The notes: generated by a model not told the origin, from the sequence alone. A DNA stretch of 64,000 bases from Bacteroidia bacterium (GCA_030430385.1 JAUIFO010000001.1:62001-126000); one strand, 5' to 3'. Numbered from the stretch's first letter, positions 43,977 to 53,223 are shown. Numbers and translations are program-made.

Positions 43977-43984
43977 CAAAGGTA
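43977..43984 (-). promoter_or_regulatory. Possible -7 box of the RsmB-like gene
   Basis: The - strand reads TACCTTTG (TAnnTTTG) 18 bases before the ATG. I do not see a TTG at the right -33 distance. Confidence 0.4.
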
Positions 43985-44023
43985 CACTAAAAGTTGGTTT
44001 TAGCATTAAAACATGCGAAATAA

Positions 44024-44052
44024 AAAGGCTTTACGTGAATTGTAAAGCCTTT
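44024..44052 (-). terminator. Terminator after the FISUMP-like lipoprotein gene
   Basis: Stem AAAGGCTTTAC (44024-44034) with GTAAAGCCTTT (44042-44052) and a seven-base loop. On the - strand it ends in TTTTTATTT. It lies 20 bases past the stop. Confidence 0.8.
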
Positions 44053-44071
44053 ATGATTTTAATCGACATCT

Positions 44072-46012
44072 TTAGTTTTTAATGCATCTACAAGGAATGT
44101 AGTTATAGAAGCTTTCTTCGGCTCCAGGAATATCACTTCCTTCCCAAGAAAATATACCATGTTCCTCAAAAACTCCAATATTATCTATATAATTGATATA
44201 TGCAGAATAAACATTCATATTATCTGAAATGCTTCCGCCAGTTGCTGGAAGCATATATCCAATACTGGATGTTGCAAGTTGAATATCTGGTATAAAATCA
44301 GAGGAGGATCCATTTCTTAAAGAAGGTCTAAACTCTATTGGATTATTGTCATATTGACTTGCGAAACCAGAAGGCATTAAATTGAAATTATACGTATCTG
44401 TTGAAGTGTCACTATTAGGCCAATTTACTGTTGTTAGTAAATTAAACGCTTCTTCTGGTCCGCCAAGAAAGTTTTGTAATTCATGATAATCTGTAATGCT
44501 TGGAACTCGCCAGCCGTCTGGACAAATTCCTTGAACTTGTTCACTGTAGTTTTCGGCATTTGGATCAGCTGATTGTTGGTAATTAGCAATTTCATACATT
44601 GTATACAATCTACCATTATCTTCACAATTTTGAGGGTCATTTTCGTAGCAAATACCAGCACCAGCATATTTTAAATTTTCTGCCATCCATATCTGATCAC
44701 CTATGCACACTGCTTTATACTCTCTTCCATCGCGTTCATCTATAAAGAATCCACCACAGTTTTCAAATCTGTAATCTTCAAGCCCAAATTGCTTGAATGT
44801 ACATCCTCCATAAGGATAATTAATAGATGCATCAGGACCACTTACAGTTAAGGGATCTACATAAAAATCTGTATTATCGAATAGATGTGCCTCTCCTGTA
44901 CAATCTTGCTCTGCAAATAATTCATCAAAAACGGCACGTTCCATTTGGATTGCAAAATCATTATTTACTTCATAAGAAAAATCGGTATTCCCAGCGACGT
45001 AGGCGTAATAGGTTAAAGGATTTTTTTCCATAATTGGATTTCTAATCGGATCTGGAATTCGCGCTGAAATATTTAAACTTGGGTTCTCATAAGATGTTGT
45101 ACTAGCCCAACCACTAAAACATTGATTACCCATTAATATAGTATTAGACAAGTTAGGCATATGAGTTCTAACGCCTTTACTTGTTATTTCAATGTCATAT
45201 TCTAACGATGCCGACACTTCTTCCCACCAATTATCAAGAGAAAAAGGCGTAAAGTCCATATGTACTTGAAGTCTTAGTTCTCCGCTCACTAATAAGTCAT
45301 AGTTAGCTTGACCAATTTGATTAACAATTGAGCCTCTCAAATCAAAGGTAGAATTGATATCATCCTCAGGTTGGTAATTAAGACCTATAAATATACCATC
45401 TGGAGTACCATGAGTATCCATGATAACAAATCCATACTCATTGAAGGTTTTCATAATTTCAGGACTACATTCATCTCGCTTTAAAACGGTAACGATTAAT
45501 TCGTCATCAAGTGCTCTAACGTATTCAGCAATTTGATCATAAAAGGCATCACTTCCATAAAAATCATCTATTTCAGGTGCAAATAATAGCACGTTTTTAT
45601 TTTCGATAATATTATCACAATTATTACTGCTTCTTAGTGCTTGAAACGTTCCATTTTTATCTCCGCCTCTGAATACGCTGAGTCCGTCTTCATTTTTTTC
45701 GTTTAACGAAATAATCGATGTATAGGTGTTGAACGTTTCGATGTATAAGTAATCATTTTGAAACATACTAATATTTGTAATATTAGGTGTGTTTTCTAGT
45801 TCTAATGCGAGTTGGCGAAGTGCTTCGTTAGGATTTAAGTTCTCTATTGAACCCAATTCTACTAAACGATCTATGGCAGAGTTGTAGATGTTGAATGTTT
45901 CAAAAAAAGTTTGTTCTAATTGACTGATATCAGAGTTGTTATCGCTATCATCCTTGTTACATGATAGTATTAACATTACTGTAATCAGTGCGATGGAAAG
46001 TTTTTTTAGCAT
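44072..46012 (-). CDS. Surface lipoprotein: possible caspase-fold-like domain plus FISUMP domain
   Basis: 646 residues. The lipobox is LILSCNKDDSD with Cys18. The middle (about 135-420) has VLLFAPEIDDF, then VIMDTHGTPDGIFIG with His201, then TILMGNQCFSGW with Cys298. An HG motif followed by a Cys after a hydrophobic strand recalls the His/Cys dyad of clan CD peptidases (caspase, gingipain, clostripain). The C-terminus (about 430-646) resembles the Fibrobacter succinogenes paralogous domain: DGREYKAVCIGDQIWMAENL, GICPDGWRVPSITDYHEL, IPCRCIKN at the end. Surface exposure is likely. Protease activity is only inference; it could be a binding protein. The gene stands alone. Confidence 0.68.
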   Translation of the reverse strand: MLKKLSIALITVMLILSCNKDDSDNNSDISQLEQTFFETFNIYNSAIDRLVELGSIENLNPNEALRQLALELENTPNITNISMFQNDYLYIETFNTYTSIISLNEKNEDGLSVFRGGDKNGTFQALRSSNNCDNIIENKNVLLFAPEIDDFYGSDAFYDQIAEYVRALDDELIVTVLKRDECSPEIMKTFNEYGFVIMDTHGTPDGIFIGLNYQPEDDINSTFDLRGSIVNQIGQANYDLLVSGELRLQVHMDFTPFSLDNWWEEVSASLEYDIEITSKGVRTHMPNLSNTILMGNQCFSGWASTTSYENPSLNISARIPDPIRNPIMEKNPLTYYAYVAGNTDFSYEVNNDFAIQMERAVFDELFAEQDCTGEAHLFDNTDFYVDPLTVSGPDASINYPYGGCTFKQFGLEDYRFENCGGFFIDERDGREYKAVCIGDQIWMAENLKYAGAGICYENDPQNCEDNGRLYTMYEIANYQQSADPNAENYSEQVQGICPDGWRVPSITDYHELQNFLGGPEEAFNLLTTVNWPNSDTSTDTYNFNLMPSGFASQYDNNPIEFRPSLRNGSSSDFIPDIQLATSSIGYMLPATGGSISDNMNVYSAYINYIDNIGVFEEHGIFSWEGSDIPGAEESFYNYIPCRCIKN

Positions 46013-46068
46013 GATATCATAAGATTAATTTCTTATACATCGCATTATTAATGAAGATGTCATCAAAA

Positions 46069-46092
46069 AAAAGAAGCCATTTGGCTTCTTTT
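46069..46092 (-). terminator. Terminator after the second ECF cluster
   Basis: AAAAGAAGCCA (46069-46079) pairs with 46082-46092 around a two-base centre (effectively a short tight loop after fraying). On the - strand it is followed by a T-run. It lies just past the Spy-like gene stop. Confidence 0.75.
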
Positions 46093-46095
46093 GTG

Positions 46096-46539
46096 TTAAC
46101 GTCTGGGTTTGTCTTTTCTAAACTCGCGCAAGCGTTCTAAAAGTTTTCTATCAAATTCTCGTTCAACTTTCATTAAAGCCAAGATTTTTTTGGCAGGTAT
46201 TGCTGTTAATAAACTCTCGACTAAATCAGATTTAAGCTCTTGTTGTTCTTTTTCAAAGGCGAGTAAGTCGGTTAAAGCTTGTTTTGCTTCTGCATCACTA
46301 ATTGTTTCTGGATTGAGCTTACGTCGTTTTTCACGTCCATTGATTCTAAGCATTTCCATTTCTGTTTCGTGAGCGTTATAAATAGGCCAGAATTTTTGAG
46401 CTTCTTCAGGCGTTAGATTTAATTTTTCTGTGATGAACGCAATCTTTTGAGCTTTTATACGCTCTCTCATTTTGCCATCAGGTTGCCCAAAAGCTGAGAC
46501 GCTAATAATGAGTAGTAATAATATTGTGATCTGTTTCAT
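46096..46539 (-). CDS. Spy/CpxP-like protein, 'sensor of ECF-type sigma factor' family
   Basis: 147 residues. The signal peptide is ILLLLIISVSAFGQ. The rest is a helical, highly charged domain with IAFITEKLNLTPEEAQKFWPIY near 34, where LTPEEAQKFWP is the LTxxQ-type motif of Spy/CpxP-like periplasmic chaperones. It is the last gene of the cluster sigma factor, membrane protein, this gene, each separated by a few tens of bases. Flavobacterial homologues are annotated as sensors of ECF sigma factors, which suggests that it senses envelope stress for the sigma factor. Confidence 0.8.
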   Translation of the reverse strand: MKQITILLLLIISVSAFGQPDGKMRERIKAQKIAFITEKLNLTPEEAQKFWPIYNAHETEMEMLRINGREKRRKLNPETISDAEAKQALTDLLAFEKEQQELKSDLVESLLTAIPAKKILALMKVEREFDRKLLERLREFRKDKPRR

Positions 46540-46550
46540 TTATGTATGGT

Positions 46551-47042
46551 TTATTGTAATAATTGTTCAATGTCTGAATTGTCTAATAAGTAGGATTCTA
46601 AGCTGTCTTCACTGTAATCGGTTTCGATAATAAGAAAGTCTTCTTCTAACATATCTGCTTCAGAAAGTAATTCGGCTAACTCATAACTATTAAGGTCGCT
46701 TTCCTGAAAGTAAATCTCTACCATTTCTGCTGATATTTCTGAAGTCTTTTCAGTATTGATAAAAATAGCTAGCAATAAGATTAAAGATGCAGCAACACCT
46801 ACAATGTAATATAATTTAGGGTTAGGTCTGAATGGAATGATCTTAGATTTAGATTTAGTTTGATCAATGATAGTATCATCTATAGTATCAAAATAGCCTT
46901 TTGGAGTTTCAAACCCTGAAGGGATATCCTTATCTAATGGCGCTTTAGATAACGCATTTACTAGCCTCTCATCAAACCTTTCAAAGTATTGGTCTGGTGT
47001 TTTAAAGCCATGTGATGTATTATGTGTGTTATCTAATTTCAT
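46551..47042 (-). CDS. Membrane protein of the ECF cluster, probable anti-sigma factor
   Basis: 163 residues. The cytoplasmic N-terminus has FKTPDQYFERFDERLVNALSK and GFETPKGYFDTIDD, repeated P-x-x-Y/F-F motifs typical of small proteins encoded after Bacteroidota ECF genes. One membrane helix follows (about 79-98, YYIVGVAASLILLLAIFI), then an acidic extracytoplasmic tail (DLNSYELAELLSEADMLEED). By position and topology it is likely the anti-sigma factor of the sigma factor encoded 47 bases upstream. No zinc motif or known anti-sigma fold is obvious, so this is inference. Confidence 0.65.
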   Translation of the reverse strand: MKLDNTHNTSHGFKTPDQYFERFDERLVNALSKAPLDKDIPSGFETPKGYFDTIDDTIIDQTKSKSKIIPFRPNPKLYYIVGVAASLILLLAIFINTEKTSEISAEMVEIYFQESDLNSYELAELLSEADMLEEDFLIIETDYSEDSLESYLLDNSDIEQLLQ

Positions 47043-47089
47043 TTTAATTTTAACTCTTATAATATAAGACTACTTTTTTATATAAACGT

Positions 47090-47632
47090 TTAATCTTTGG
47101 TTAAAAAGGCTTCAATTTTTTTAACAGCAATGTGATACGATGCTTTTAAAGCACCTTCGCTGGTCTCTAAAATTTCAGCCATATCTTTGTATTTTATATC
47201 CTGAAAATATTTCATGTTAAACACCATTTGTTGCTTTTCTGGTAATGTAGCAATGGCTTGTTGTAATTGTATTTGAATCGCTTCACCTTCAAAATAAGCA
47301 TCAGCTTTTAAGTTAGTAATGCTGTGTTGCTGATAGTCTTCAGAGGATAACTGTAAACGTTTTGCATTTTTATTGACATGTGTGATCGATTCATTCGTTG
47401 CAATGCGATACATCCAAGAGTATAATTTGCTATCACCTTTAAATTTGTCAATACTTCTGTAGACTTTAATGAATGTATTTTGAAGCACGTCATCGGCATC
47501 GTCATGAGATTTAACAATATGTCTAATATGCCAATACAAGCGTTCCTTGTAGAGTTTAAGTAACTCTCTAAAGGCAGCCTCTTTGGTATTAGGTGTTATT
47601 AATCTCTGAATTAATTCTTGTTCTTGCTCCAA
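47090..47632 (-). CDS. ECF-type RNA polymerase sigma factor
   Basis: 180 residues. Region 2 is near 20-85 (ELLKLYKERLYWHIRHIV, DDADDVLQNTFIKVYRSID, LYSWMYRIATNESITHVNK). Region 4 is near 125-178 (LPEKQQMVFNMKYFQDIKYKD, ILETSEGALKASYHIAVKKI). The start appears to be TTG at 47632: an in-frame TAA lies 15 bases upstream and no ATG lies between it and the conserved N-terminus. The gene heads a three-gene cluster with a membrane protein and a Spy-like periplasmic protein. A weak TTG start may keep basal sigma levels low. Confidence 0.9.
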   Translation of the reverse strand: MEQEQELIQRLITPNTKEAAFRELLKLYKERLYWHIRHIVKSHDDADDVLQNTFIKVYRSIDKFKGDSKLYSWMYRIATNESITHVNKNAKRLQLSSEDYQQHSITNLKADAYFEGEAIQIQLQQAIATLPEKQQMVFNMKYFQDIKYKDMAEILETSEGALKASYHIAVKKIEAFLTKD

Positions 47633-47830
47633 AAACCTATTTTCTTATTTAGACTGATGAAATTACTAAAAGTTTAATGAAATTTTCAAATAATCATAAG
47701 ACATTGATAATTAGGTTTTTGTTAATAAAAATATCGATTAAGTGTTAAAAAAATACGATGAAATGCATTTTTTTCTTGTTTGTAACACTTTTTTGTTATA
47801 TGTTTGTTTCAGCCTAACCTACTTAATTAT

Positions 47831-47857
47831 ATTACCAGTGTCCCCAAATCTGGTAAT
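47831..47857. terminator. Small hairpin upstream of the sigma cluster
   Basis: ATTACCAG (47831-47838) pairs with CTGGTAAT (47850-47857) around an 11-base loop. It lies next to the stronger terminator at 47865. It may belong to the ABC operon 3' end or to the sigma factor leader. Confidence 0.4.
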
Positions 47858-47864
47858 AGAACCG

Positions 47865-47892
47865 AAAAGGACGCTCCCCAAAGCGTCCTTTT
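47865..47892. terminator. Terminator of the phosphohexomutase-ABC exporter operon
   Basis: Perfect 11-bp GC-rich stem AAAAGGACGCT (47865-47875) with 47882-47892 and a six-base loop. It sits 25 bases past the leftward ABC gene stop. The arms give short T-runs on both strands. Confidence 0.75.
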
Positions 47893-47917
47893 CTTATTAT
47901 ATGATATGTCTCTTTAT

Positions 47918-49744
47918 TTATTCAAAGCTTTGCATGTCTACTAGCTTTTTGTAGACACCTTTTTTTGCGATTAGTTCATTGTGAGTCCCTTGTTCTGCAA
48001 TTTCACCTTTTTGCATTACAATGATTTCATCTGCATTTTGAATGGTAGATAGTCGGTGTGCTATGACAATAGACGTTCTGTTTTTCATCATATTTTCTAA
48101 GGCTACTTGAACCAAGCGTTCACTTTCTGTGTCTAGGGCTGAAGTCGCTTCGTCTAAAATCATAATTGGAGGATTTTTCAGTACAGCTCTAGCGATACTC
48201 AAACGCTGTTTTTGTCCGCCAGATAACTTTCCGCCAGAATCACCAATATTAAAGTCGAGTCCGCCTTTTAAATCTTTGACAAATTCCCAAGCATTGGCAA
48301 TTTTTAAGGCTTCAATAATCTCATCGTCGGTTGCATCTTCTTTTCCAAGAAGGACATTATTTCTAACCGTGTCATTAAACAGAATAGAATCCTGAGTCAC
48401 CAAGCCCATTAACCCTCTTACAGACGATTTAGTCAAATCTCTAATATCAGTTCCGTCAATTGTGATGGCACCTTCATTGACATCATAAAAACGTGTTACT
48501 AGATTGGCAATAGTAGATTTTCCACTACCAGATTGTCCGACTAATGCCACGCTTTTTCCTTTAGGAACTTTTATGGAGAAGTTTTTCAGAACCAAATCCT
48601 CTTCATATTTAAAAGAGATATTGTTGATCGCAATTTCAGAATTGAAATCGGCTTTAGAAATAGCATCTTTTTTATCTTGTAACGGACTTTCAGTTTCAAC
48701 GATCTCTAAAATACGATCTGCAGCTGCATTGGCTGCCTTTACTTTATAACTTGCTTTACTTATGGCTTTTGCAGGCGTTAAAATTTGATAAGCTAATGCC
48801 ATGTATCCAATAAAAGCGCCACCAGACAAACTTTGTTCAACCATCACCATATTTCCGCCATACCATAACAAACAAGCTAGCGTAATTATGCCTAAAACCT
48901 CACTAGTAGGTGACGCTAAGTTTTGTCGATTGGTAAGTTTATTTGAAAACCTAAAAAAGCGTGATGTAGATTCTTGAAATTTTCCAGCGAAATGTTTTTC
49001 AGAATTAAAACCTTTTATGACTTTTAATCCGCCTAAAGTCTCTTCAAGCGTTGAAAGGAAAATACCTTGTTCTCTTTGAACGCGTTCAGATTTACGTTTT
49101 AAACTTTTACCAATTCTTGAAATAATAAATCCAGCAACAGGAATAAAAATGAAGACAAAAATGGTAAGCTTCGTTGATATTAGAAACATTGTTATGATTG
49201 CAAAAAGAATGGTTAGCGGTTCTTTTACAATCAATTCTAATACAGAAAGCATAGAACTTTTTACTTCGGCCACATCACCAGAAATACGCGCAATAATATC
49301 ACCTTTGCGTTTTTCGGAATAGTAGGAGATAGGGAGCGAAATGACTTTGTCATAAACTTCGTCTCTAATATCTTTTAAGATACCGTTTCGTAAAAATGTT
49401 ATGAAAAATAAAGCCAAATAGTTAAAGATGTTTTTCAACAAGAACATCGTTATGATTAATATAATCATGTAGAGTAAAGCTCGTTGCGGACCATCAGCTT
49501 CAGTAGTTGTAGTCACTAAATAATTAAGATAGTTTTCGGCAAAATCTTTTACACTATCAGATTGTTCAAGGGAAGGTTTCTGATAAACCTTTTCGCCTTC
49601 ACCAAACAATACATTGATCATTGGCATTAAGGAGACCATAGCTAAAGTGCTAAAGAGTGCATAAAAGACGTTACATATAATATTTAGAATTGCGTAACGC
49701 TTGTATGGTAATAAAAAACGAGAAAGTTTTTTTATATAATTCAT
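47918..49744 (-). CDS. MsbA-like ABC exporter (fused permease and ATPase)
   Basis: 608 residues. Six membrane helices lie in about 1-335 (ABC type 1 exporter domain with the EKRKGDIIARISGDV coupling region). The ATPase has Walker A LVGQSGSGKSTIANLV near 393, the Q-loop GLVTQDSILF, signature GGKLSGGQKQRLSIARAV near 500, Walker B PPIMILDEATSALD and switch His in IVIAHRLSTIQ. It probably flips lipid A precursor or another lipid as a homodimer. Its start codon overlaps the stop of the phosphohexomutase gene by one base (TAATG). The substrate is not proven. Confidence 0.9.
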   Translation of the reverse strand: MNYIKKLSRFLLPYKRYAILNIICNVFYALFSTLAMVSLMPMINVLFGEGEKVYQKPSLEQSDSVKDFAENYLNYLVTTTTEADGPQRALLYMIILIITMFLLKNIFNYLALFFITFLRNGILKDIRDEVYDKVISLPISYYSEKRKGDIIARISGDVAEVKSSMLSVLELIVKEPLTILFAIITMFLISTKLTIFVFIFIPVAGFIISRIGKSLKRKSERVQREQGIFLSTLEETLGGLKVIKGFNSEKHFAGKFQESTSRFFRFSNKLTNRQNLASPTSEVLGIITLACLLWYGGNMVMVEQSLSGGAFIGYMALAYQILTPAKAISKASYKVKAANAAADRILEIVETESPLQDKKDAISKADFNSEIAINNISFKYEEDLVLKNFSIKVPKGKSVALVGQSGSGKSTIANLVTRFYDVNEGAITIDGTDIRDLTKSSVRGLMGLVTQDSILFNDTVRNNVLLGKEDATDDEIIEALKIANAWEFVKDLKGGLDFNIGDSGGKLSGGQKQRLSIARAVLKNPPIMILDEATSALDTESERLVQVALENMMKNRTSIVIAHRLSTIQNADEIIVMQKGEIAEQGTHNELIAKKGVYKKLVDMQSFE

Positions 49745-51474
49745 TAGTTTAGCTGCATATCTTTTAGGATAGCATCAATCTTAGTTTCCAATTTTTGTTC
49801 CGTAGCTTGAAAATCTGACACATTGTCTAAAGTCGTATTTACACTAATGTAAAATTTGATCTTAGGTTCTGTACCACTTGGTCTCAAAGCAATTTTACTA
49901 CCATCTTCAGTGTAGTATATCAATACATTTGATTTTGGAATGTTTGTAGGTGATTCTTCACCAGTAAGCACGTTCTTTATAGTGGCTAACTGATAATCTT
50001 CAATTCTAACCACTTTAGAACCGTTGACTTCCTGTAACGGATTTTCGCGAGCATCAATCATCATTTGTTTAATTTCTTGAGCGCCTTCAATTCCTTTTTT
50101 GGTTAACGACACCAAACGCTCTTTATAAAAGCCATGCTCTAGATACAAATCGATTAATTTTTCATACATCGTCATTCCTTTAGCTTTGGCTTGCGCAGCA
50201 ATTTCACACGCTAGGAGTGTAGAGGTTACAGCATCTTTATCTCTAACAAAATCACCAACCATAAATCCGAAACTTTCCTCGCCACCACCAATAAAGTCAA
50301 GCTCAGGGAAGTCTTTGATCATTTTAGCGATCCATTTAAAACCTGTTAATCCGATCTTGCATTCTACATCATACGCTTTTGCAAGTACAGACATCATTGG
50401 AGTAGATACAATGGTAGAACCAATGAAGTCATTACCATCAATTTTTCCTGCAGCTTTCCATTGATTTAATAGGAAATCGGTCATTAAGATCATAGTTTGA
50501 TTACCATTTAAGATAACCATTTCTCCATTTAAATCTCTTACAGCAACACCTAATCTGTCACAATCTGGATCGGTTCCAATAACGATATCTCCATCGACTT
50601 TATTAGCTAGTTCTACAGCCATTTTTAAAGCTTCAGGCTCTTCTGGGTTTGGTGATTTAACCGTTGGGAAGTCACCATTAGGAGTGCGTTGTTCTTCAAC
50701 AATATGAAGTTTCGTGTAACCCGCTCGTTTTAGAGTTTCTGGAATCGCCATAATGGAAGTTCCGTGAAGCGACGTAAAGACAATATTTAAGTTTTCTTTA
50801 GCTTCAGCTGCTGTGTTAAAGCTTCCGTTTTTTATGGATTCAGTAATAAACACATCATCTACGTTCTCACCAATAATTTCAATAAGCGTTTCGTTGGCAT
50901 CAAACTTTATTTCAGAATATTCCAAGCGATTTATTTCAGAAATAATTTCAGCATCTTGAGGAGGAACAAGTTGTCCGCCATCTTGCCAATATACTTTGAA
51001 GCCATTGTATTCTGGTGGATTGTGAGAAGCAGTAAGAACGATTCCGCAATGACAACCTAAGTGTTTTAATGCGAATGATAATTCTGGAGTAGGACGTAAT
51101 TCTTCAAAAAGAAAAACCTTGATATTATTAGCAGAAAAGACATCAGCAACAACTTTAGCTAAACTTTGACTGTTATGTCTGCAATCGTAAGCAATAGCAA
51201 CTTTAATAGTTTCACCAGAAAATTGTTGGTGTAAATAATTGCTAAGACCTTGCGTGTTTTTTCCGAGTGTATACTTATTGATTCTATTGGTGCCAATTCC
51301 CATAACACCTCGCATTCCACCAGTTCCGAACTCTAGATCTTTGTAAAAACTTTCTTCAAGTTCTTTGGTGTTATTGGCAATAAGGTCTTTTATATATGCT
51401 TTGGTGTCGTTATCAAAAGTTGAAGTTAACCAAGTATTGACACGTTCTAAAAGTTGAGGTTTAATGTAATTCAT
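49744..51474 (-). CDS. Phosphoglucomutase/phosphomannomutase (alpha-D-phosphohexomutase)
   Basis: 576 residues. The motif order fits the PGM2-type family: [20 protein letters not shown] near 47, the phosphoserine loop [19 protein letters not shown] near 140, the metal loop [17 protein letters not shown] near 300, [13 protein letters not shown] near 395 and phosphate-binding [13 protein letters not shown] near 530. It interconverts hexose-1- and hexose-6-phosphates for glycan synthesis. It is coupled to the ABC exporter gene by a one-base overlap, and a GT2 gene lies upstream, so a cell-envelope glycolipid role is plausible. A -7-like TACTTTTG lies at 51493-51500. Confidence 0.92.
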   Translation of the reverse strand: MNYIKPQLLERVNTWLTSTFDNDTKAYIKDLIANNTKELEESFYKDLEFGTGGMRGVMGIGTNRINKYTLGKNTQGLSNYLHQQFSGETIKVAIAYDCRHNSQSLAKVVADVFSANNIKVFLFEELRPTPELSFALKHLGCHCGIVLTASHNPPEYNGFKVYWQDGGQLVPPQDAEIISEINRLEYSEIKFDANETLIEIIGENVDDVFITESIKNGSFNTAAEAKENLNIVFTSLHGTSIMAIPETLKRAGYTKLHIVEEQRTPNGDFPTVKSPNPEEPEALKMAVELANKVDGDIVIGTDPDCDRLGVAVRDLNGEMVILNGNQTMILMTDFLLNQWKAAGKIDGNDFIGSTIVSTPMMSVLAKAYDVECKIGLTGFKWIAKMIKDFPELDFIGGGEESFGFMVGDFVRDKDAVTSTLLACEIAAQAKAKGMTMYEKLIDLYLEHGFYKERLVSLTKKGIEGAQEIKQMMIDARENPLQEVNGSKVVRIEDYQLATIKNVLTGEESPTNIPKSNVLIYYTEDGSKIALRPSGTEPKIKFYISVNTTLDNVSDFQATEQKLETKIDAILKDMQLN

Positions 51475-51492
51475 ACGTTAAAAAATATACTG

Positions 51493-51500
51493 CAAAAGTA
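51493..51500 (-). promoter_or_regulatory. Possible -7 box of the phosphohexomutase operon
   Basis: The - strand reads TACTTTTG (TAnnTTTG) 18 bases before the start codon, in the short gap after the GT2 gene. The -33 element is not clear. Confidence 0.4.
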
Positions 51501-51538
51501 AGTATTTCAATGAAAGGAATTTGAGTGTAGACCTAATT

Positions 51539-52486
51539 TTACAAATTCAGTTCCTGTTTAATGAGGTAACGCTTTTTATTTCCTTTAGTTCTTAATATGA
51601 TTTCTCCTAGGAAGCCAGCTACAAAAAACTGTGTCCCGATAATCATGGTAGCCAAGGCAATATAAAATTGAGGTCGATCTGTAATTAAGCGACCAGTAGT
51701 ATTGATGAATAATTTATCAATACCTAGATAGAGCGCAAACATAAATCCGATACCAAACATAATCACGCCAAGTGCACCAAAAAGATGCATTGGTCGTCTT
51801 CCAAATCGGGAGATAAACCAAATGGTAATTAAGTCTAAGAAGCCATGAACAAAGCGATTCATTCCAAATTTGGTTACACCATACTTTCTAGCCTGGTGTT
51901 TTACAATTTTCTCACCAATTTTAGTGAAACCAGCATTTTTAGCCAAAACAGGAATGTAACGATGCATTTCACCATTAACATCAATGTTTTTGACTACGTC
52001 TATATGATAAGCTTTTAAGCCACAATTAAAGTCGTTGAGCTTCACACCAGAAGTTTTACGAGCAGCCCAATTGAACAATTTAGAAGGTAAATTTTTAGCA
52101 AGTACAGAATCGTAACGTTTTTTCTTCCATCCAGAGACCATGTCAAATTTGTCAATGACAATCATGTTGTATAGTTCTGGAATTTCATCTGGATTGTCCT
52201 GTAAATCTGCATCCATAGTGATCACAACGTCACCTTGTGCTTTTGCAAAACCAGCGTGTAAAGCTTGGGATTTTCCGAAGTTATTCAAAAAGCGAATGCC
52301 TTTGACATTATCATCTTTTTGGGAAAGTTTCATAATGTGCAACCAAGAATCATCAGTGCTGCCATCATCAATAAAGATGATTTCATATGAAAAACGATTG
52401 GACTGCATAACTTGAGCAATCCAATCGTGTAGTTCTATTAAAGAATCTTGTTCGTTAAGTAGTGGTATGACTACTGATATGTTCAT
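51539..52486 (-). CDS. Glycosyltransferase family 2, polyprenyl-phosphate type
   Basis: 315 residues. The GT2 domain (1-220) has IPLLNEQDSLIELHDW, IIFIDDGSTDDSW near 38, VVITMDADLQDNPDEIPELYN near 88 (metal-binding DAD) and the acceptor-side DFNCGLKAYHIDVV. Two membrane helices lie at about 233-255 and 270-297 (PMHLFGALGVIMFGIGFMFAL, FYIALATMIIGTQFFVAGFLG). This matches DPM1/GtrB/ArnC-type enzymes that load sugars onto polyprenyl phosphate at the membrane. The TACTTTTG at 52512-52519 may be its own -7 box. The donor sugar is not known. Confidence 0.9.
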   Translation of the reverse strand: MNISVVIPLLNEQDSLIELHDWIAQVMQSNRFSYEIIFIDDGSTDDSWLHIMKLSQKDDNVKGIRFLNNFGKSQALHAGFAKAQGDVVITMDADLQDNPDEIPELYNMIVIDKFDMVSGWKKKRYDSVLAKNLPSKLFNWAARKTSGVKLNDFNCGLKAYHIDVVKNIDVNGEMHRYIPVLAKNAGFTKIGEKIVKHQARKYGVTKFGMNRFVHGFLDLITIWFISRFGRRPMHLFGALGVIMFGIGFMFALYLGIDKLFINTTGRLITDRPQFYIALATMIIGTQFFVAGFLGEIILRTKGNKKRYLIKQELNL

Positions 52487-52511
52487 TAAGTACTTTTAAA
52501 TTTCTAATAGT

Positions 52512-52519
52512 CAAAAGTA
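52512..52519 (-). promoter_or_regulatory. Possible -7 box of the GT2 gene
   Basis: The - strand reads TACTTTTG (TAnnTTTG) 25 bases ahead of the ATG in the gap after the DUF4199 gene. No convincing -33 TTG. Confidence 0.4.
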
Positions 52520-52530
52520 CAGAATTTATT

Positions 52531-53064
52531 TTAAGCTTGGTTTGGGTTTTTCTTTTTCATTATTAAGCTAACTATTAACCCTATTACAGCATAAAAAATA
52601 AGTCCTTTAGCAATATTTAAAAGTTGTGCACTTAAACTCATGTTGTCTTGTTCTGATGCTTGAGCTATCGCTTTATCTATCTCAGTTTCAGGAGCACCCA
52701 TTCTTTCCATAAAAGCTCTAGTTTTTTCTAAAGCGATTTCTTGTAACATACTTGCCGCTTCAGGATCAATAAAGTTAAATATTAAGATCGAAATTAAAGA
52801 ACTAACTATAATACCAATAGCTATAGTTATAAAATATGACGTGAAAGCCTGCTTGAAACTTATAAATCCTTCTAAAGCATTTTTGTTTTTTACAGTAGAG
52901 ATGATGCCAAATGCTATTGATAATAATGGTAATATTAAGAGCATTAACCAAAAGTTAACTAATAATTCGATATTGAACACATAAGCTATAACAGTAAATA
53001 GCGATAATATTACTGCCAAATACATTCCATAATTAATAGCAGTAGAGCGAAGAGATTTTTCCAT
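52531..53064 (-). CDS. DUF4199 integral membrane protein
   Basis: 177 residues with four hydrophobic helices (about 12-33, 34-54, 75-97 and 150-170). Between the third and fourth is an amphipathic charged segment (EIALEKTRAFMERMGAPETEIDKA). The motif ISFKQAFTSYFITIAIGI follows the pattern G-x-I-S-F-x-Q-A-F of DUF4199, a Bacteroidota membrane family of unknown function. In this family the gene is often found just before a GT2 gene, as it is here (44 bases), which hints at a shared membrane or envelope role. Confidence 0.82.
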   Translation of the reverse strand: MEKSLRSTAINYGMYLAVILSLFTVIAYVFNIELLVNFWLMLLILPLLSIAFGIISTVKNKNALEGFISFKQAFTSYFITIAIGIIVSSLISILIFNFIDPEAASMLQEIALEKTRAFMERMGAPETEIDKAIAQASEQDNMSLSAQLLNIAKGLIFYAVIGLIVSLIMKKKNPNQA

Positions 53065-53155
53065 TGTGATAGTTTAAATTAGTTAATATGCTTGTTAGTG
53101 TGCGTTTGTTTTTATTTGTTACAAATTTTTGAAGAATAAAAAACAAAAATAATTA

Positions 53156-53185
53156 TTGGTAATTTACAAAAAATACTTAAATTTG
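53156..53185 (+). promoter_or_regulatory. Promoter of rpmE2
   Basis: TTG at 53156-53158, a 19-base spacer and TAAATTTG at 53178-53185: an exact Bacteroidota-type promoter. It lies 39 bases ahead of the rpmE2 ATG. Confidence 0.8.
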
Positions 53186-53223
53186 CACCTCGAAAAAAGT
53201 TAAGCGAATAAACGTATATAGAG

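Noticed and set aside
47742..47954. 70-codon open frame on the + strand in the gap before the ABC exporter gene
   Set aside because: It runs through two hairpins, including the strong terminator at 47865-47892, and into the end of the ABC gene, so it is not a plausible gene.
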